64,000 nt of DNA, taken from Saccharopolyspora erythraea NRRL 2338 (GTDB lineage: Bacteria > Actinomycetota > Actinomycetes > Mycobacteriales > Pseudonocardiaceae). The stretch spans positions 496,001 through 560,000 of the forward strand of contig NC_009142.1 of assembly GCF_000062885.1 (NCBI RefSeq), in the 5' to 3' direction. Shown one piece after another: positions 17,124-26,130 of the stretch (within the stretch, counting starts at the first letter, position 1; every line of letters begins with the position of its first letter). The translations under genes were made by a program, and so were the position numbers. The notes beneath the pieces were generated by a model. It saw only the letters and a program-made list of their open reading frames with translations. It was not told the origin of the DNA and ran no database searches.

Positions 17124-19676
17124 TCAGGCGGACAGCAGCTGGGCGCAGCGGATCAGGCCGAGGTGGGAGTACGCCTGCGGGTGGTTGCCGAGCGAGCGCT
17201 CGGCGATCGGGTCGTACTCCTCGGCCAGCAGGCCGGTCGGGCCCGCCGTGTCGACGATCTGCTGGAACAGCTCCTCCGCCTCGGTGCGCTTGCCGATGAG
17301 CAGGTACGCCTCGATCAGCCAGGCGGCGCAGAGGTGGAAGCCGCCCTCGTCGCCGGGCAGGCCGTCGTCGCGCCGGTAGCGGTAGACGGTCGACCCGCTG
17401 CGCAGCTCCGCCTCGATCGCGGTGACGGTGGCGGTGAAGCGCTCGTCGGACGGGTCGATCAGCCCGGACAGCCCCACGTGCAGCGAGGCCGCGTCGAGGT
17501 CGGAGCCCTCGTAGGCGGTGGTGAACGCCTGGACGTCGGGGTGCCAGCCGTTCTTGATGACGTCCTGGGCGATCTGCTCGCGCAGCGGCTCCCAGGACGG
17601 CTCCGGGGCGCGCTCGTAGGTCTTGGCGAGCTTGAGCGCGCGGTCCAGCGTGACCCAGCACATGACCTTGGAGTACACGTGGTGGCGCGGGACGTCGCGC
17701 TCTTCCCAGATGCCGTGGTCGGGCTCGAACCAGCGGTGCGAGACGGCCTCGGCCATCGCCTTGACCAGGTCCCAGTCGGCGTCGCGGATGCGGCCGGTGG
17801 CCTCGGCCAGGTGCGCCACCAGCTCCACCACCGGCCCGAACACGTCGAGCTGCACCTGCTGGTCGGCGAGGTTGCCGACGCGGACCGGGCGGGACCCGGC
17901 GTAGCCGGGCAGGCTGTCGATGACGGCCTCCGGGCCGAGGCCGGTGCCGGCCAGCGTGTAGAGCGGGTGCAGCCGCTCGGGACCGGGGAGGGTCTCCAGC
18001 ACCCGGTGCAGCCAGTCCAGGAAGGCCTCGGCCTCCTTGGTGGAGCCGACGGTGACCAGCGCCTGGGCGGTCATCGCGCCGTCGCGCAGCCAGCAGTAGC
18101 GGTAGTCCCAGTTGCGCACGCCGCCGATCTCCTCCGGCAGCGACGTGGTGGCCGCGGCCATGATCCCGCCGGTGTCGGAGTTGCAGAGCCCGCGCAGGGT
18201 CAGCGCGGAGCGCTGCACCAGGTCGCGCTCCAGCTCGGGCAGCCGCAGCTTGCCCGCCCATTCCGCCCAGTAGGCGTCGGCGGCGGCCCTGCGCTGGGAC
18301 TCGCTCATCGGCGAGGGCGCGAGGTCCTCGGTGCCGCAGCGCAGCTCCAGCACGACCGGACGGGTGTCGGTGGGCTCGACGACCGCGTGCGCCGACTCGT
18401 GCATGCCGTCGGAGGTGATCTCCCACTGCACGCCCGGCGAGTGCAGCACCATCGGCTCGGCGGTGCCCTGCACCCGCAGGCCGCCCGCCTCGGCGGTCAG
18501 CCGCACCGGGACCTGGCCGAACTCCGGGCGCGGCGCGAACTCGATCGCGGCCTGGGTGCTGCCGCTGATGACCCGGATCAGGTCGGTGCGGTGGCTGTCC
18601 ACGCCGTGTTCGAGGTAGTCGGTCACCAGCAGCCGCGACCAGCGGGTCTCCACGGTCATGGTGCCCGGCACGTAGCGCTGGCCCAGCGGCAGCGGGTTGC
18701 GCGGGGCGCCGTTGCCGGTGCTCGGCCGGATCGAGAAGTGCCCGGCGCCGGGCCCGCCGAGCAGGTCGGCGAACACCGCGGCCGAGTCCGGCCCGGGGTG
18801 GCACATCCAGGTCAGCCGCGCGTCCGGGGTCAGCAGCGCGACGGTGCGCTCGTTGGACAGCATGGTCAGCCGCTCGATCGGCGGGGCCTGCTCGCCGTAG
18901 AGCCAGGTGCGCCGCTCCTCCATCAGGAATGCCAGCACCGTGGCGACCTCGGTGGTGTCCTCGACCCGGTAGTCGGCCAGGCTCTCGCCGGGACCGACCT
19001 TCAGGCCGACGTCGGGACCGTGCAGCCGGGCGAAGGCCTTCTCGTCGGTCACGTCGTCGCCGATGAAGATCGCGGCGGTGGCGCCGACCTGGTGGCGCAG
19101 CGTGTCGAGCGCGTTGCCCTTGTCGGTCTGCACCACGGCCAGCTCGATGACCTCCTTGCCCTCGGTCACCTCCACCCCGTCCCAGGTGGCCGGTCCGCTG
19201 CGGACGGCGTCGAGGACGATCTGGGCGGTGTCGGGCTCGGCTCGGCGCACGTGCACGGCCACGCTGGCCGGCTTGTTCTCCAGGCTCACGCCGCCGTGAC
19301 CGCTGACGGTCTCCTGGAGCGCACGTTGCAGGTCGGTGCGCAGCTGGGTCGCCTCGGGGGCCAGCTCGTGCACGAAACCCACGTCGAACTCGGAGCCGTG
19401 GCTGCCGACCAGGTGCACCTCGGCGGGCAGCCTGGAGAGAGTGGCCAGGTCGCGCAGGGCGCGCCCGGAGATCACCGCCGTGGTGGTCGCGGGCAGCGCC
19501 GCGAGCGAGCGCAGCGCGTGCACGGACTCGGGCAGCGGTTTGGCCATGTTCGGGTCCGCCACGATGGGGGCGAGGGTGCCGTCGTAGTCGCAGGCGACCA
19601 GAAGTCGAGGTGTCCGCGCGAGCTGCACGATCACACGGCGCAACTCGGCAGGCAGGGCTTCGGCGGTCAACGCCAT
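17124..19676 (-). CDS. Fusion of trehalose-6-phosphate phosphatase (OtsB) and GH15 glucoamylase/trehalase-type hydrolase
   Basis: About 850 aa. Residues ~25-255 are an HAD phosphatase of the OtsB type: nucleophile motif CDYDGTLAPIV, VISGRALRDL, QTDKGNAL (motif III Lys) and GDDVTDEKAF (motif IV). From ~residue 270 to the end is a GH15 domain: LYGEQAPPIERLTMLSNERTVALL, then NWDYRYCWLRDGAMT (substrate site), GIWEERD with the probable catalytic acid, GGFHLCAAWLIEAYLL with the probable base, and LLAEEYDP..LGNHPQAYSHLGLI. All key motifs appear intact. Predicted to dephosphorylate T6P and hydrolyse a glucoside, possibly trehalose. The start is uncertain: ATG 19676 is only one base from AGGAG, and TTG 19670 has better spacing. 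Downstream of otsA. Confidence 0.88.
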   Translation of the reverse strand: MALTAEALPAELRRVIVQLARTPRLLVACDYDGTLAPIVADPNMAKPLPESVHALRSLAALPATTTAVISGRALRDLATLSRLPAEVHLVGSHGSEFDVGFVHELAPEATQLRTDLQRALQETVSGHGGVSLENKPASVAVHVRRAEPDTAQIVLDAVRSGPATWDGVEVTEGKEVIELAVVQTDKGNALDTLRHQVGATAAIFIGDDVTDEKAFARLHGPDVGLKVGPGESLADYRVEDTTEVATVLAFLMEERRTWLYGEQAPPIERLTMLSNERTVALLTPDARLTWMCHPGPDSAAVFADLLGGPGAGHFSIRPSTGNGAPRNPLPLGQRYVPGTMTVETRWSRLLVTDYLEHGVDSHRTDLIRVISGSTQAAIEFAPRPEFGQVPVRLTAEAGGLRVQGTAEPMVLHSPGVQWEITSDGMHESAHAVVEPTDTRPVVLELRCGTEDLAPSPMSESQRRAAADAYWAEWAGKLRLPELERDLVQRSALTLRGLCNSDTGGIMAAATTSLPEEIGGVRNWDYRYCWLRDGAMTAQALVTVGSTKEAEAFLDWLHRVLETLPGPERLHPLYTLAGTGLGPEAVIDSLPGYAGSRPVRVGNLADQQVQLDVFGPVVELVAHLAEATGRIRDADWDLVKAMAEAVSHRWFEPDHGIWEERDVPRHHVYSKVMCWVTLDRALKLAKTYERAPEPSWEPLREQIAQDVIKNGWHPDVQAFTTAYEGSDLDAASLHVGLSGLIDPSDERFTATVTAIEAELRSGSTVYRYRRDDGLPGDEGGFHLCAAWLIEAYLLIGKRTEAEELFQQIVDTAGPTGLLAEEYDPIAERSLGNHPQAYSHLGLIRCAQLLSA

Positions 19677-19827
19677 ACTCCTCAATGACGTGGTCGGGAC
19701 ATTCGGGATCGATCCGGCTCACGCGCCTAGTCGGGTCCGCGGTGGACGGTTGCCGCTGACGCCGTCCGGTGGTCGACGGTGTCGCTAGCCGCGTTTCCCG
19801 CTGTGTGGGATAGACGGCGTTGCTTGC

Positions 19828-21267
19828 CTACTCCGCGTGGGGTGTGCCCAGTGCTTCGAGGAACGATCGCGCCCAGCGATCGACGTCGTGCGTGAGCACT
19901 TGCCTACGCAATGCGCGCATCCTACGTCTCCCTTCGGCCTCGTCGATGTCGAGGGCGGCGAGTAGGGCGTCCTTAACACCGTCCAGATTATGCGGGTTGA
20001 CCAGGAAGGCACTGGTGAGCTCGGCCGCGGCGCCGGCGAACTCGCTGAGCACGAGCGCGCCGCCGAGATCGTGGCGGCACGCCACGTATTCCTTGCACAC
20101 CAGGTTCATCCCGTCCCGGACCGGTGTGACGACCATGACGTCGGCGGCGCAGTAGAACGCCACCAGGTCCTTACGGTCCACGGAAGTGTGCAGGTAGTGC
20201 ACCGCCGGATGGCCGACCCGGCCGAACTCGCCGTTGATGCGGCCGACCTCGCGCTCGATGTCCTCGCGCATCTGCTTGTAGTGCTCGACGCGTTCGCGGC
20301 TCGGGGTGGCGATCTGGATCATCGCCACGTCCTCGGCCTTGATGTGGCCGTCGGCGAGCAGCTCGTGCATCGCGTGCAGGCGCACGTCGATGCCCTTGGT
20401 GTAGTCGAGGCGGTCGACGCCGAGCATGATGCGGCGCGGCTCGCCGAGCTCGCGGCGGATCTCCCTGGCCCGCTGCTGGACCTCCTTGCTGCGGGCCAGC
20501 CGGTCCAGCTCGGCGGAGGCGATCGAGATCGGGAACGCCCCGACCCGCACGGTCCGGTCGCCGACCTGCACCACGCCCGGCCGCGAGCGGACCCCGACCT
20601 GGCCGCGGCTGGGCTCGAAGCCGGCGAGCCTGCGGGCCAGCCACAGGAAGTTCTGCGCGCCGCCGGGGCGGTGGAAGCCGACCAGGTCGGCGCCCAGCAG
20701 CCCGCGCACGATCTCGGTCCGCCACGGCAGCTGCATGAACAGCTCGACCGGCGGGAACGGGATGTGCAGGAAGAACCCGATCCGCAGGTCCGGGCGCAGC
20801 TCCCGCAGCATCGCGGGCACCAGCTGGAGCTGGTAGTCCTGCACCCACACCGTCGCGCCCTCGGCGCTGACGCGCGCGGCGGCCTCGGCGAAGCGCCGGT
20901 TGACCCGCTGGTAGGCGTCCCACCATGAGCGGTCGAAGACCGGCGGCACGACCACGTCGTGGTACAGCGGCCACAACGTGGCGTTGGAGAAGCCCTCGTA
21001 GTAGTCGCGGAACTCCGCGGAGCTCAGCGGCACCGGGTGCAGGTGCATGTCCTCGTCGGTGAACGGCTCGACCTCGGTGTCGGCCACGCCCGGCCAGCCG
21101 ACCCAGGCGCCGCGCCTGGCCCGCAGGAACGGCTCCAGCGCGGTGACCAGACCACCCGGGCTGTGCTTCCAGCGCTCGGTCCCGTCCTCCAGCCGCTCCA
21201 GGTCCACCGGCAGTCGGTTGGCGACGACGACGAAGTCCGCTCTCTGGGGCGTGCTGCCCTTGCTCAC
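19828..21267 (-). CDS. otsA: Trehalose-6-phosphate synthase (GT20)
   Basis: 479 aa. Joins UDP- or other NDP-glucose with glucose-6-phosphate to give T6P. GT20 motifs: [63 protein letters not shown] (parts), [46 protein letters not shown] and [14 protein letters not shown]. The GTG start at 21267 follows GAGGAGG, which fixes it against the much longer open frame upstream. The phosphatase fusion lies 151 bases downstream, so the two steps of the OtsAB pathway are encoded together. Confidence 0.95.
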   Translation of the reverse strand: MSKGSTPQRADFVVVANRLPVDLERLEDGTERWKHSPGGLVTALEPFLRARRGAWVGWPGVADTEVEPFTDEDMHLHPVPLSSAEFRDYYEGFSNATLWPLYHDVVVPPVFDRSWWDAYQRVNRRFAEAAARVSAEGATVWVQDYQLQLVPAMLRELRPDLRIGFFLHIPFPPVELFMQLPWRTEIVRGLLGADLVGFHRPGGAQNFLWLARRLAGFEPSRGQVGVRSRPGVVQVGDRTVRVGAFPISIASAELDRLARSKEVQQRAREIRRELGEPRRIMLGVDRLDYTKGIDVRLHAMHELLADGHIKAEDVAMIQIATPSRERVEHYKQMREDIEREVGRINGEFGRVGHPAVHYLHTSVDRKDLVAFYCAADVMVVTPVRDGMNLVCKEYVACRHDLGGALVLSEFAGAAAELTSAFLVNPHNLDGVKDALLAALDIDEAEGRRRMRALRRQVLTHDVDRWARSFLEALGTPHAE

Positions 21268-21593
21268 CGGTGTTTCCTCCTCAGTGGTGCCGGGCGGCGC
21301 CCGGTCGAGAGGTCTGCGTTGTCTCGGATGCTGGGATACCGGCCTGGGGCGCCCCTCGCCGTCGCGTGTGCCGGCCCGCCCGGAGGTCCGCCCGCGGTGC
21401 GCCGCCCGGCTCTGCCGGGGCGGCCGCATGACCGGGAGAACGCCTGGCCGTCGCCCGGCGAGAAGGGTCCGTGCCGAAGACCCGACCCTAGCCAATTCCA
21501 CGCGGGCGCGCGTGGTTCGTGTGGTTCGACACGGTGGCGCAACCCCGGTAGTGGGCCGCGGTGTCCCGGCGCTCCGTGCGAGGGGCCGCCGGC
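21268..21593. other. Intergenic region between thrE-like gene and otsA
   Basis: 326 bases without a credible gene. It must hold the otsA promoter and ribosome-binding site (GAGGAGG at its left edge). I see no strong hairpin or repeat. Confidence 0.5.
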
Positions 21594-23045
21594 TCACTCC
21601 AGGCGGCGGCGCGTGGGCCGCAGCGGCCCGGACATCCGCGGCCCGGCGAAGCGCCGCTCCAGGCGGCCCAGCCGGGTGCGCACCGGCTGCGCGAGGTACT
21701 CGCCCAGCACCACGCCCGAGCCGAGCGCCAGCCCGATCGCGACCGCCAGCATCAGCGTCGACACCCCGGTCGGGCTGCCCAGCACCGACAGCTCGTACAG
21801 GCCCCGGTAGGTCGCCAGGCCCGGCAGCAGCGGCGCCACGCCCGACACCGCGATGACCAGCGCCGGGATGCGCAGCCGGCGCGCGATGATGCCGCCGATG
21901 AAACCGACGATCGTGGTCGCCACCGCCCCGGCGAGCACGGTGTGCACGTCGGCGAGGGTGAGCACGGCGTGCACGAACGCCGCGACCGCGCCGCCGACCC
22001 CGGCCACCACCAGCGGCCGCGGCGGCGCGTAGCTGGCGAGGGCGAAGCAGGCGGAGGTCGAGGCGCCCGCCGCGAGCTGGACCAGCGGCAACAGCACGGG
22101 GGAGGTCACCTGCGCGCGGCCGAAGTTCTGCAGCATCGCCTCGTCGAAGTTCGCGCCGCCCAGCGCGTCGGAGCCGAAGATCCGCAGCCCCGCGTACAGG
22201 GCGACGACCACGCCCGCGATCAGCCCTGCCGACATCAGCGCGAGCTCGGTGATCCGTCCCGCGGCGGTCACGTTGTATCCGGTGATGGCGTCCTGCATCG
22301 AACCGACGACGGTCATCCCGGACAGCAGAACGATGATCGACGCGGCGACCGCGAGAGCGGGGTTGGGCAGCAGTCCGGTGGCGAAGCAGCCCATCGCGAT
22401 GGTGGTCGCGACCGCGCCGCCGACCGCTTGCTGGAAGAAGAACGGCAGCGCGCGCCGGTTCAGCACCCGGCCGACGCGGTCGATCAGCGCCGCGGTCGCG
22501 GCCGCGATCAGCGGCAGCCTCCAGTCGGCGCCGCCGCCGAGCAGGACCGCCAGCGAGGCGGCCATGCCCGCCCACGCCAGCGTCGCCACCCACCGCGGGA
22601 ACGGGTGCGGCGCGGTGCTGATGCGGTTGAGCTCGGCGTAGGCGTCGGCGGCGCTGAGCTCGTTGGCGGTGATCCGGCGGACCAGGGCCTCGGTCTCGGA
22701 GAGCCGGGTGTAGTCGAGCGAGCGGTTGCGGACCACGCGCAGCGAGGTGATCGGCAGCGACTCGGTACCGCGGTAGCACGAGACGGTGATCGACGTGTAG
22801 ATCACGTCGACCTCGCAGTGGGGCAGACCGTAGGCGTTGGCGACCGCGATGATCGTCGCGGTCACGTCCGAGGCGCCCGCGCCGCTGGACATCTGGATCT
22901 CGCCGATGCGCAGGCCCAGGTCCAGGACCAGGTGTACGGCTGACTCGTCGGGCAGTGCCGGCCCGTAGACGACGTTGCGATTCCCGGCGCTGACGGCCGG
23001 TTCGCGCCGCCGCAGCACACCACGGGCGCGCTGCGTGATTCCCAC
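21594..23045 (-). CDS. ThrE-type threonine/serine exporter family protein
   Basis: 483 aa. The N-terminal cytoplasmic domain has [30 protein letters not shown] and [19 protein letters not shown], the ThrE_1 (DUF1212) pattern. It is followed by about ten hydrophobic helices, including ThrE_2 ([40 protein letters not shown] in parts). A GTG start at 23045 after GGGAGGGG is preferred over the longer frame. In Corynebacterium ThrE exports threonine and serine by the proton motive force; substrate here is inferred. Confidence 0.85.
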   Translation of the reverse strand: MGITQRARGVLRRREPAVSAGNRNVVYGPALPDESAVHLVLDLGLRIGEIQMSSGAGASDVTATIIAVANAYGLPHCEVDVIYTSITVSCYRGTESLPITSLRVVRNRSLDYTRLSETEALVRRITANELSAADAYAELNRISTAPHPFPRWVATLAWAGMAASLAVLLGGGADWRLPLIAAATAALIDRVGRVLNRRALPFFFQQAVGGAVATTIAMGCFATGLLPNPALAVAASIIVLLSGMTVVGSMQDAITGYNVTAAGRITELALMSAGLIAGVVVALYAGLRIFGSDALGGANFDEAMLQNFGRAQVTSPVLLPLVQLAAGASTSACFALASYAPPRPLVVAGVGGAVAAFVHAVLTLADVHTVLAGAVATTIVGFIGGIIARRLRIPALVIAVSGVAPLLPGLATYRGLYELSVLGSPTGVSTLMLAVAIGLALGSGVVLGEYLAQPVRTRLGRLERRFAGPRMSGPLRPTRRRLE

Positions 23046-23359
23046 TGCTGTGTTCCCCTCCCGAGTAGCACCGCCGCGCGGGCGGTCGGATCTTCCCCTC
23101 GGCCATCGGCCGCCGGCGGCGGACCGTTGCACCGATCTTCTGTGGAGTCCATCACGAAGCCGGGTCACTCCGACACCGCCGGTCCGGCGCCGGTCCAGCC
23201 TCGCCCATGGCGCGTCCCGGCCGCATCTCCTGCGGCGTCCGCGGCGCGTCTCCGGTCGCGTCTTCCGCAGGGTCGGCGCGCCGGGCGGCGGGCCGGGTCC
23301 GGGCGCCTTCCTCGTGCCGGCGGTGGACGCTTACGATGTTCGCGCGCGACGTAGCGCAC

Positions 23360-23432
23360 GCCGCTGTAGCTCAGTTGGTAGAGCGCCCGCCTTGTAAGCG
23401 GACGGTCAGGGGTTCGAGTCCCCTCAGCGGCT
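23360..23432 (+). tRNA. tRNA-Thr (anticodon TGT)
   Basis: 73 bases fold as a cloverleaf: acceptor GCCGCTG/CAGCGGC, D arm GCTC/GAGC, anticodon loop CTTGTAA (TGT), T arm AGGGG-TTCGAGT-CCCCT, discriminator T. CCA is not encoded (CCG follows). One C-A mismatch falls at the top of the anticodon stem as I fold it. The 3' half from 23391 is part of the 46-bp attachment-site repeat, so the gene stays intact after integration of the element to its right. Confidence 0.95.
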
Positions 23433-23436
23433 CCGA
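23391..23436 (+). repeat. attL: 46-bp attachment-site repeat within tRNA-Thr
   Basis: Begins CTTGTAAGCGG at the anticodon loop and ends CAGCGGCTCCGA just past the tRNA. Identical to 34248-34293; flanking bases differ on both sides. Confidence 0.95.
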
Positions 23437-23499
23437 AACTACCAGCGGAAACGCCGTCGACAGGTCCCTGACCAGGCGCTTTTCGTCTCACTTTCCGTC

Positions 23500-24846
23500 T
23501 CAGTTGACGTCCCAGAAGTACCCGTTGAGCTGATCGGCGATCTCTCGTCGCAGTTCCTCGGTGACGTGCATGTAGCGCTCCTTCATCCGGATCGAGGACC
23601 AGCCCATGTGATCCTGGACGGCCCGGTCTGGAACGCGGAGCAGCATGAGGACCGTCGCCGCAGTGTGGCGCGCGTCGTGCAGCCGAGCATCCCGAACACC
23701 TGCCTCCCCCAAGATGTCCTTCCACTCACCCCAGTCGCGCCGCGGATCGATCGGCCGGCCGTTGGGCTGGGTGAAGACCCAGCCCCCCTCCTGCCACTCG
23801 CTACCGGCGTGCTTGCGCTCCCGCTGCTGCGCCTGCTCGTGGCGCATCAGCAGATCGAAGACCTCATCTGGCAGAACGAAGCTCCGGCGACCAGCCTTCG
23901 ACTTCACGTCGACCTCGACGAGCCCACCACCGTGCCGCTGCGGGCAACTGCTCGCGTGCCTGGTGCAGTTCGGCGGGCACGGACGGTGGTGGCCCTTCTC
24001 GTCGCGAATGCAGCTCTTGCGGTTGCGATGCTGGGTGCAGTTGTCCGGGCACGCCACCCGATGAAGTCGTGCTCCGCAGGCGTGCGGGTCGTCGCATCCG
24101 TGTTGCCAAGCCTGCCGCTGCAATGCCTGCCGTACGCGGTAAAGCCGGTTCCCGCGGTCGAGGCGGTCCCACTTGAACCCCAGGGCTTCGCCTTGGCGAC
24201 AACCGAGAGCCAAGGCGACGACGTATCGCACGCCGTTGCGCCGCTTGAGCGCGGCCGTGATGATGCTCTTGGCTTCCTGCGGCGTGAACGGCTCCACTTC
24301 CTTTTCCTCGACGCGCGGCGCTTTCACGAAGGCGATGGGGTTCCCGGTGATGCGCTGCCGCCGGAAGTATTCGTTGAATGCCGTTTTGGCAGTCCGGTGC
24401 ACCTGATGTGCGGTCCCTGCACTGGCGCCGGCGGCCTGCATCCTGGCGTAGAACCGCTCGAAGTGCTCCGGCTCGATGCGGTCCATCCGGTGCGCGCCGA
24501 TACCGGGGATCAGGTGCTTGTAGACCGCCGTTCGGTAGCCCTGAAGCGTCTTGTACCGAACGGAGTGCACCGCGATGTTCTCGACCCAGTGAGTCAGCCA
24601 CTTCTCGACTGTCCACGCGCGACCAGGCTTCCGCGCGTTGCCGCTATCCCGGTCACGTTCGAGCTTGCGGACCTTATCGATGACCTCGGTCTCGGTCTTG
24701 GCTTGGACGTGGCGACGGTCGGGCTTGCCGTCGTCGCGGACGCCCATCGTGACGCGCCCGTGCCAGTAGCCGTCCGTCTCGCTGTAGTAGATGCTGCTGG
24801 CGCCGTTGGGGGCTCGGGTGCCTTCTGGGCGGCGTTTGCGGGGCAT
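23500..24846 (-). CDS. int: Tyrosine recombinase/integrase with Cys-rich insertion
   Basis: 448 aa. SAM-like core-binding domain ~78-170. Catalytic residues: R217 (LGCRQGEALG), Lys near 315 (DVKSKAGRR), H390/R393 (LHDARHTAAT), H413 (QDHMGWSS) and Tyr425 (MKERYMHV). Between the first Arg and the Lys (residues ~250-305) is an insert with eight cysteines and several His (HGCDDPHACG, RVACPDNCTQH, RPCPPNCTRH, SSCPQRHGGG), which looks like one or two metal-binding clusters. The gene ends 64 bases from attL, the usual arrangement for tRNA-integrating elements. It catalyses site-specific integration and excision between the 46-bp att sites. Confidence 0.93.
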   Translation of the reverse strand: MPRKRRPEGTRAPNGASSIYYSETDGYWHGRVTMGVRDDGKPDRRHVQAKTETEVIDKVRKLERDRDSGNARKPGRAWTVEKWLTHWVENIAVHSVRYKTLQGYRTAVYKHLIPGIGAHRMDRIEPEHFERFYARMQAAGASAGTAHQVHRTAKTAFNEYFRRQRITGNPIAFVKAPRVEEKEVEPFTPQEAKSIITAALKRRNGVRYVVALALGCRQGEALGFKWDRLDRGNRLYRVRQALQRQAWQHGCDDPHACGARLHRVACPDNCTQHRNRKSCIRDEKGHHRPCPPNCTRHASSCPQRHGGGLVEVDVKSKAGRRSFVLPDEVFDLLMRHEQAQQRERKHAGSEWQEGGWVFTQPNGRPIDPRRDWGEWKDILGEAGVRDARLHDARHTAATVLMLLRVPDRAVQDHMGWSSIRMKERYMHVTEELRREIADQLNGYFWDVN

Positions 24847-24950
24847 GGATGGTTCCTCTCGGTGGTCGGTTTCGTGGCTGGTTGTGGGCGCGCGGGGTCG
24901 CCGCGCGAGAGCGCGGTGGGGGGTTAGATCCGGAGTTAGATCGGCGGAGG

Positions 24951-24970
24951 CGAGTTAGATATCTAACTCG
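24951..24970. repeat. Perfect 20-bp palindrome
   Basis: Half site CGAGTTAGAT followed by its exact complement ATCTAACTCG. Flanked by further GTTAGAT copies at about 24923, 24935 and 24974, so it sits inside a small direct-repeat array ~105 bases before the int start. Confidence 0.9.
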
Positions 24971-25047
24971 GGGGTTAGATCGTTCTGCTGCTGGGCTGAC
25001 CTGCGGAAAGTTAGGCAAGTTAGCCGAGTTACGGGGTTAGCGCCCAG

Positions 25048-25075
25048 GTTGGGAGCAGCCTGGGAGGCTCCCAAC
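25048..25075. repeat. Inverted repeat GTTGGGAGC (copy 1)
   Basis: Arms GTTGGGAGC (25048-25056) and GCTCCCAAC (25067-25075), 10-base spacer. The same 9-mer forms a second inverted repeat 3.7 kb away at 28789-28815 in the opposite arm order. Confidence 0.85.
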
Positions 25076-25234
25076 TCGGGGTGAGCGAGGGTGCCAGGTG
25101 GCTAACTCGTCTAACTCGTCTAGCGCTTCGCCCGGGTCGCCGAGCGGGCCGCGTTCGGTGGCGTGGTGGGACGCTGGCCCCTGTCCCGCTAGGCGCTAGC
25201 TCGCTGGTCGGTGCCGGTCCGGGCCGCTAGCGCT

Positions 25235-25272
25235 CCCGCTAGGTCTAGCGGGTGTGGGCGCTAGGTCTAGCG
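25235..25272. repeat. Two adjacent CGCTAG-GT-CTAGCG palindromes
   Basis: CCCGCTAG-GT-CTAGCGGG (25235-25252) and CGCTAG-GT-CTAGCG (25259-25272), with a further GCGCTAGC/CGCTAGCG nearby. They overlap the stop of the small membrane protein gene. Confidence 0.8.
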
Positions 25273-25523
25273 GTGCGGAGCCGGGGTGTGGGTACGGCGG
25301 TGCCGGCGCGGTCGAGGGCGAGCATGAGGCCGCGGAGTGCGGCCAGTGCGGCGAAGCCACCGAGGGCGAGGGTGCGCACCATCCCGAGGGTCACCGCGAG
25401 CGCAGCGATGAGGATCACGGGCAGCACCGCCCGCCACAGCAGGACGGCTACCGCGGCGGCGGTGAGCAGGGCGAGGGCGGCGAGCACGGCCAGCACGCGG
25501 CCGGTGATGTCCAGCGGGGTCAT
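25245..25523 (-). CDS. Small hydrophobic membrane protein of the element
   Basis: 92 aa. ATG at 25523 preceded by CGGGAG at seven-base spacing. Two long hydrophobic stretches: VLAVLAALALLTAAAVAVLLW and AVLPVILIAALAVTLGMV; then GGFAALAALRGLMLAL and a basic Pro-rich tail (TPRLRTARPSAHTR). No recognised family. Small membrane proteins of this kind occur in integrative elements of actinobacteria (spread or maintenance functions), but nothing in the sequence proves that here. Lies between int and the HTH gene in the same orientation, surrounded by repeats. Confidence 0.6.
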   Translation of the reverse strand: MTPLDITGRVLAVLAALALLTAAAVAVLLWRAVLPVILIAALAVTLGMVRTLALGGFAALAALRGLMLALDRAGTAVPTPRLRTARPSAHTR

Positions 25524-25811
25524 CGTGGGTCTCCCGGGTGTGGTTGTGGGCGGTCGGTTCGAACGGGGTGGGTGGACGGTGCGGACTGCCCGGCACCGCC
25601 GCGCAGAGGTGTTTCCGGGCGGGGTGTTCACCCGGTCCACCTGTCCACCTGGGCGGGGTTGGGCCTGGTGGCGGGTGGTGGAGTGAGTGGGTGGGCGCGT
25701 GGGTGGGAATCCACCCGGAATCGCGGCCTCCACCCCTGATCCACCGGGCATCCACTTGCCCACTTGTGGGGCGTTCTCGCAGGCCGTGCCCAGTGGGCCG
25801 GGCCAGTGGAT

Positions 25812-25833
25812 GGCCAGTGGATATCCACTGGCC
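25812..25833. repeat. Perfect 22-bp palindrome
   Basis: Half site GGCCAGTGGAT followed by its exact complement. Further CCAGTGG or CACTGGCC copies lie at about 25788, 25802, 25845 and 25856. Confidence 0.9.
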
Positions 25834-25897
25834 CCTGCCGGGCTCACTGGCCCGTTCACTGGCCTCGCGCGGCCCGGCGGTACGGGGTGAGGGGGTA

Positions 25898-26080
25898 GCC
25901 GTCCCAGCCGTCCCAAGCGTCCCAGTGCTGGTCAGGCTGGGACGGCTTGCAGGCGTGGGACGGCTCGTGCCGTCCCAGCAGTGCGCGCCGCTGGGGTCGG
26001 TGGGACGGCTCGTGCCGTCCCAGGGCGTGTTGCCGTCCCGCGCTGACCTGCGGTGGGACGGCTGGGACGGCTGGGACGGC
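25898..26080. repeat. Iteron-like array of the 9-mer TGGGACGGC in both orientations
   Basis: About a dozen copies in 183 bases. There are inverted copies near 25898 and 25907, direct copies at 25938 and 25956, and two identical stem-loops (TGGGACGGC-TCGT-GCCGTCCCA) at 25956-25977 and 26001-26022. A variant sits at 26032, and three perfect head-to-tail copies at 26054, 26063 and 26072. Confidence 0.9.
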
Positions 26081-26130
26081 ACCCCCTCCCACCCCGATAT
26101 TGGGCCGACTGGGCGACGTGACGGCGGTGG

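Larger units (their letters stand above)
24847..25244. other. Repeat-rich non-coding region upstream of int
   Basis: No credible gene. Relatively AT-rich for this genome. It contains at least four GTTAGAT direct repeats, a perfect 20-bp palindrome (24951-24970), a 9-bp inverted repeat (25048-25075) and CTAACTCGT direct repeats near 25100. It includes the int promoter region and probably integrase, excisionase or replication-protein sites. Confidence 0.6.
25524..26130. other. Repeat-dense non-coding region of the element
   Basis: 607 bases with no convincing gene. The left half carries many CCAGTGG/CCACTGG and TCCACC motifs, including a perfect 22-bp palindrome; the right half is the TGGGACGGC array. 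Codon structure is absent in all frames. A candidate replication origin or partition/transfer site. Confidence 0.6.

Noticed and set aside
16962-19688. 908-aa frame antisense to the otsB-GH15 gene
   Set aside because: Low-complexity Val/Gly/Arg shadow with no motif; sense frame is well supported.
19828-23106. A single 1092-aa protein covering otsA and the region upstream
   Set aside because: The upstream half is a shadow frame of the thrE-like gene; OtsA begins at GTG 21267 with a strong ribosome-binding site.
25898-26080. CRISPR array
   Set aside because: Repeats are 9 bases, occur in both orientations and lack spacers of constant length; no cas genes.
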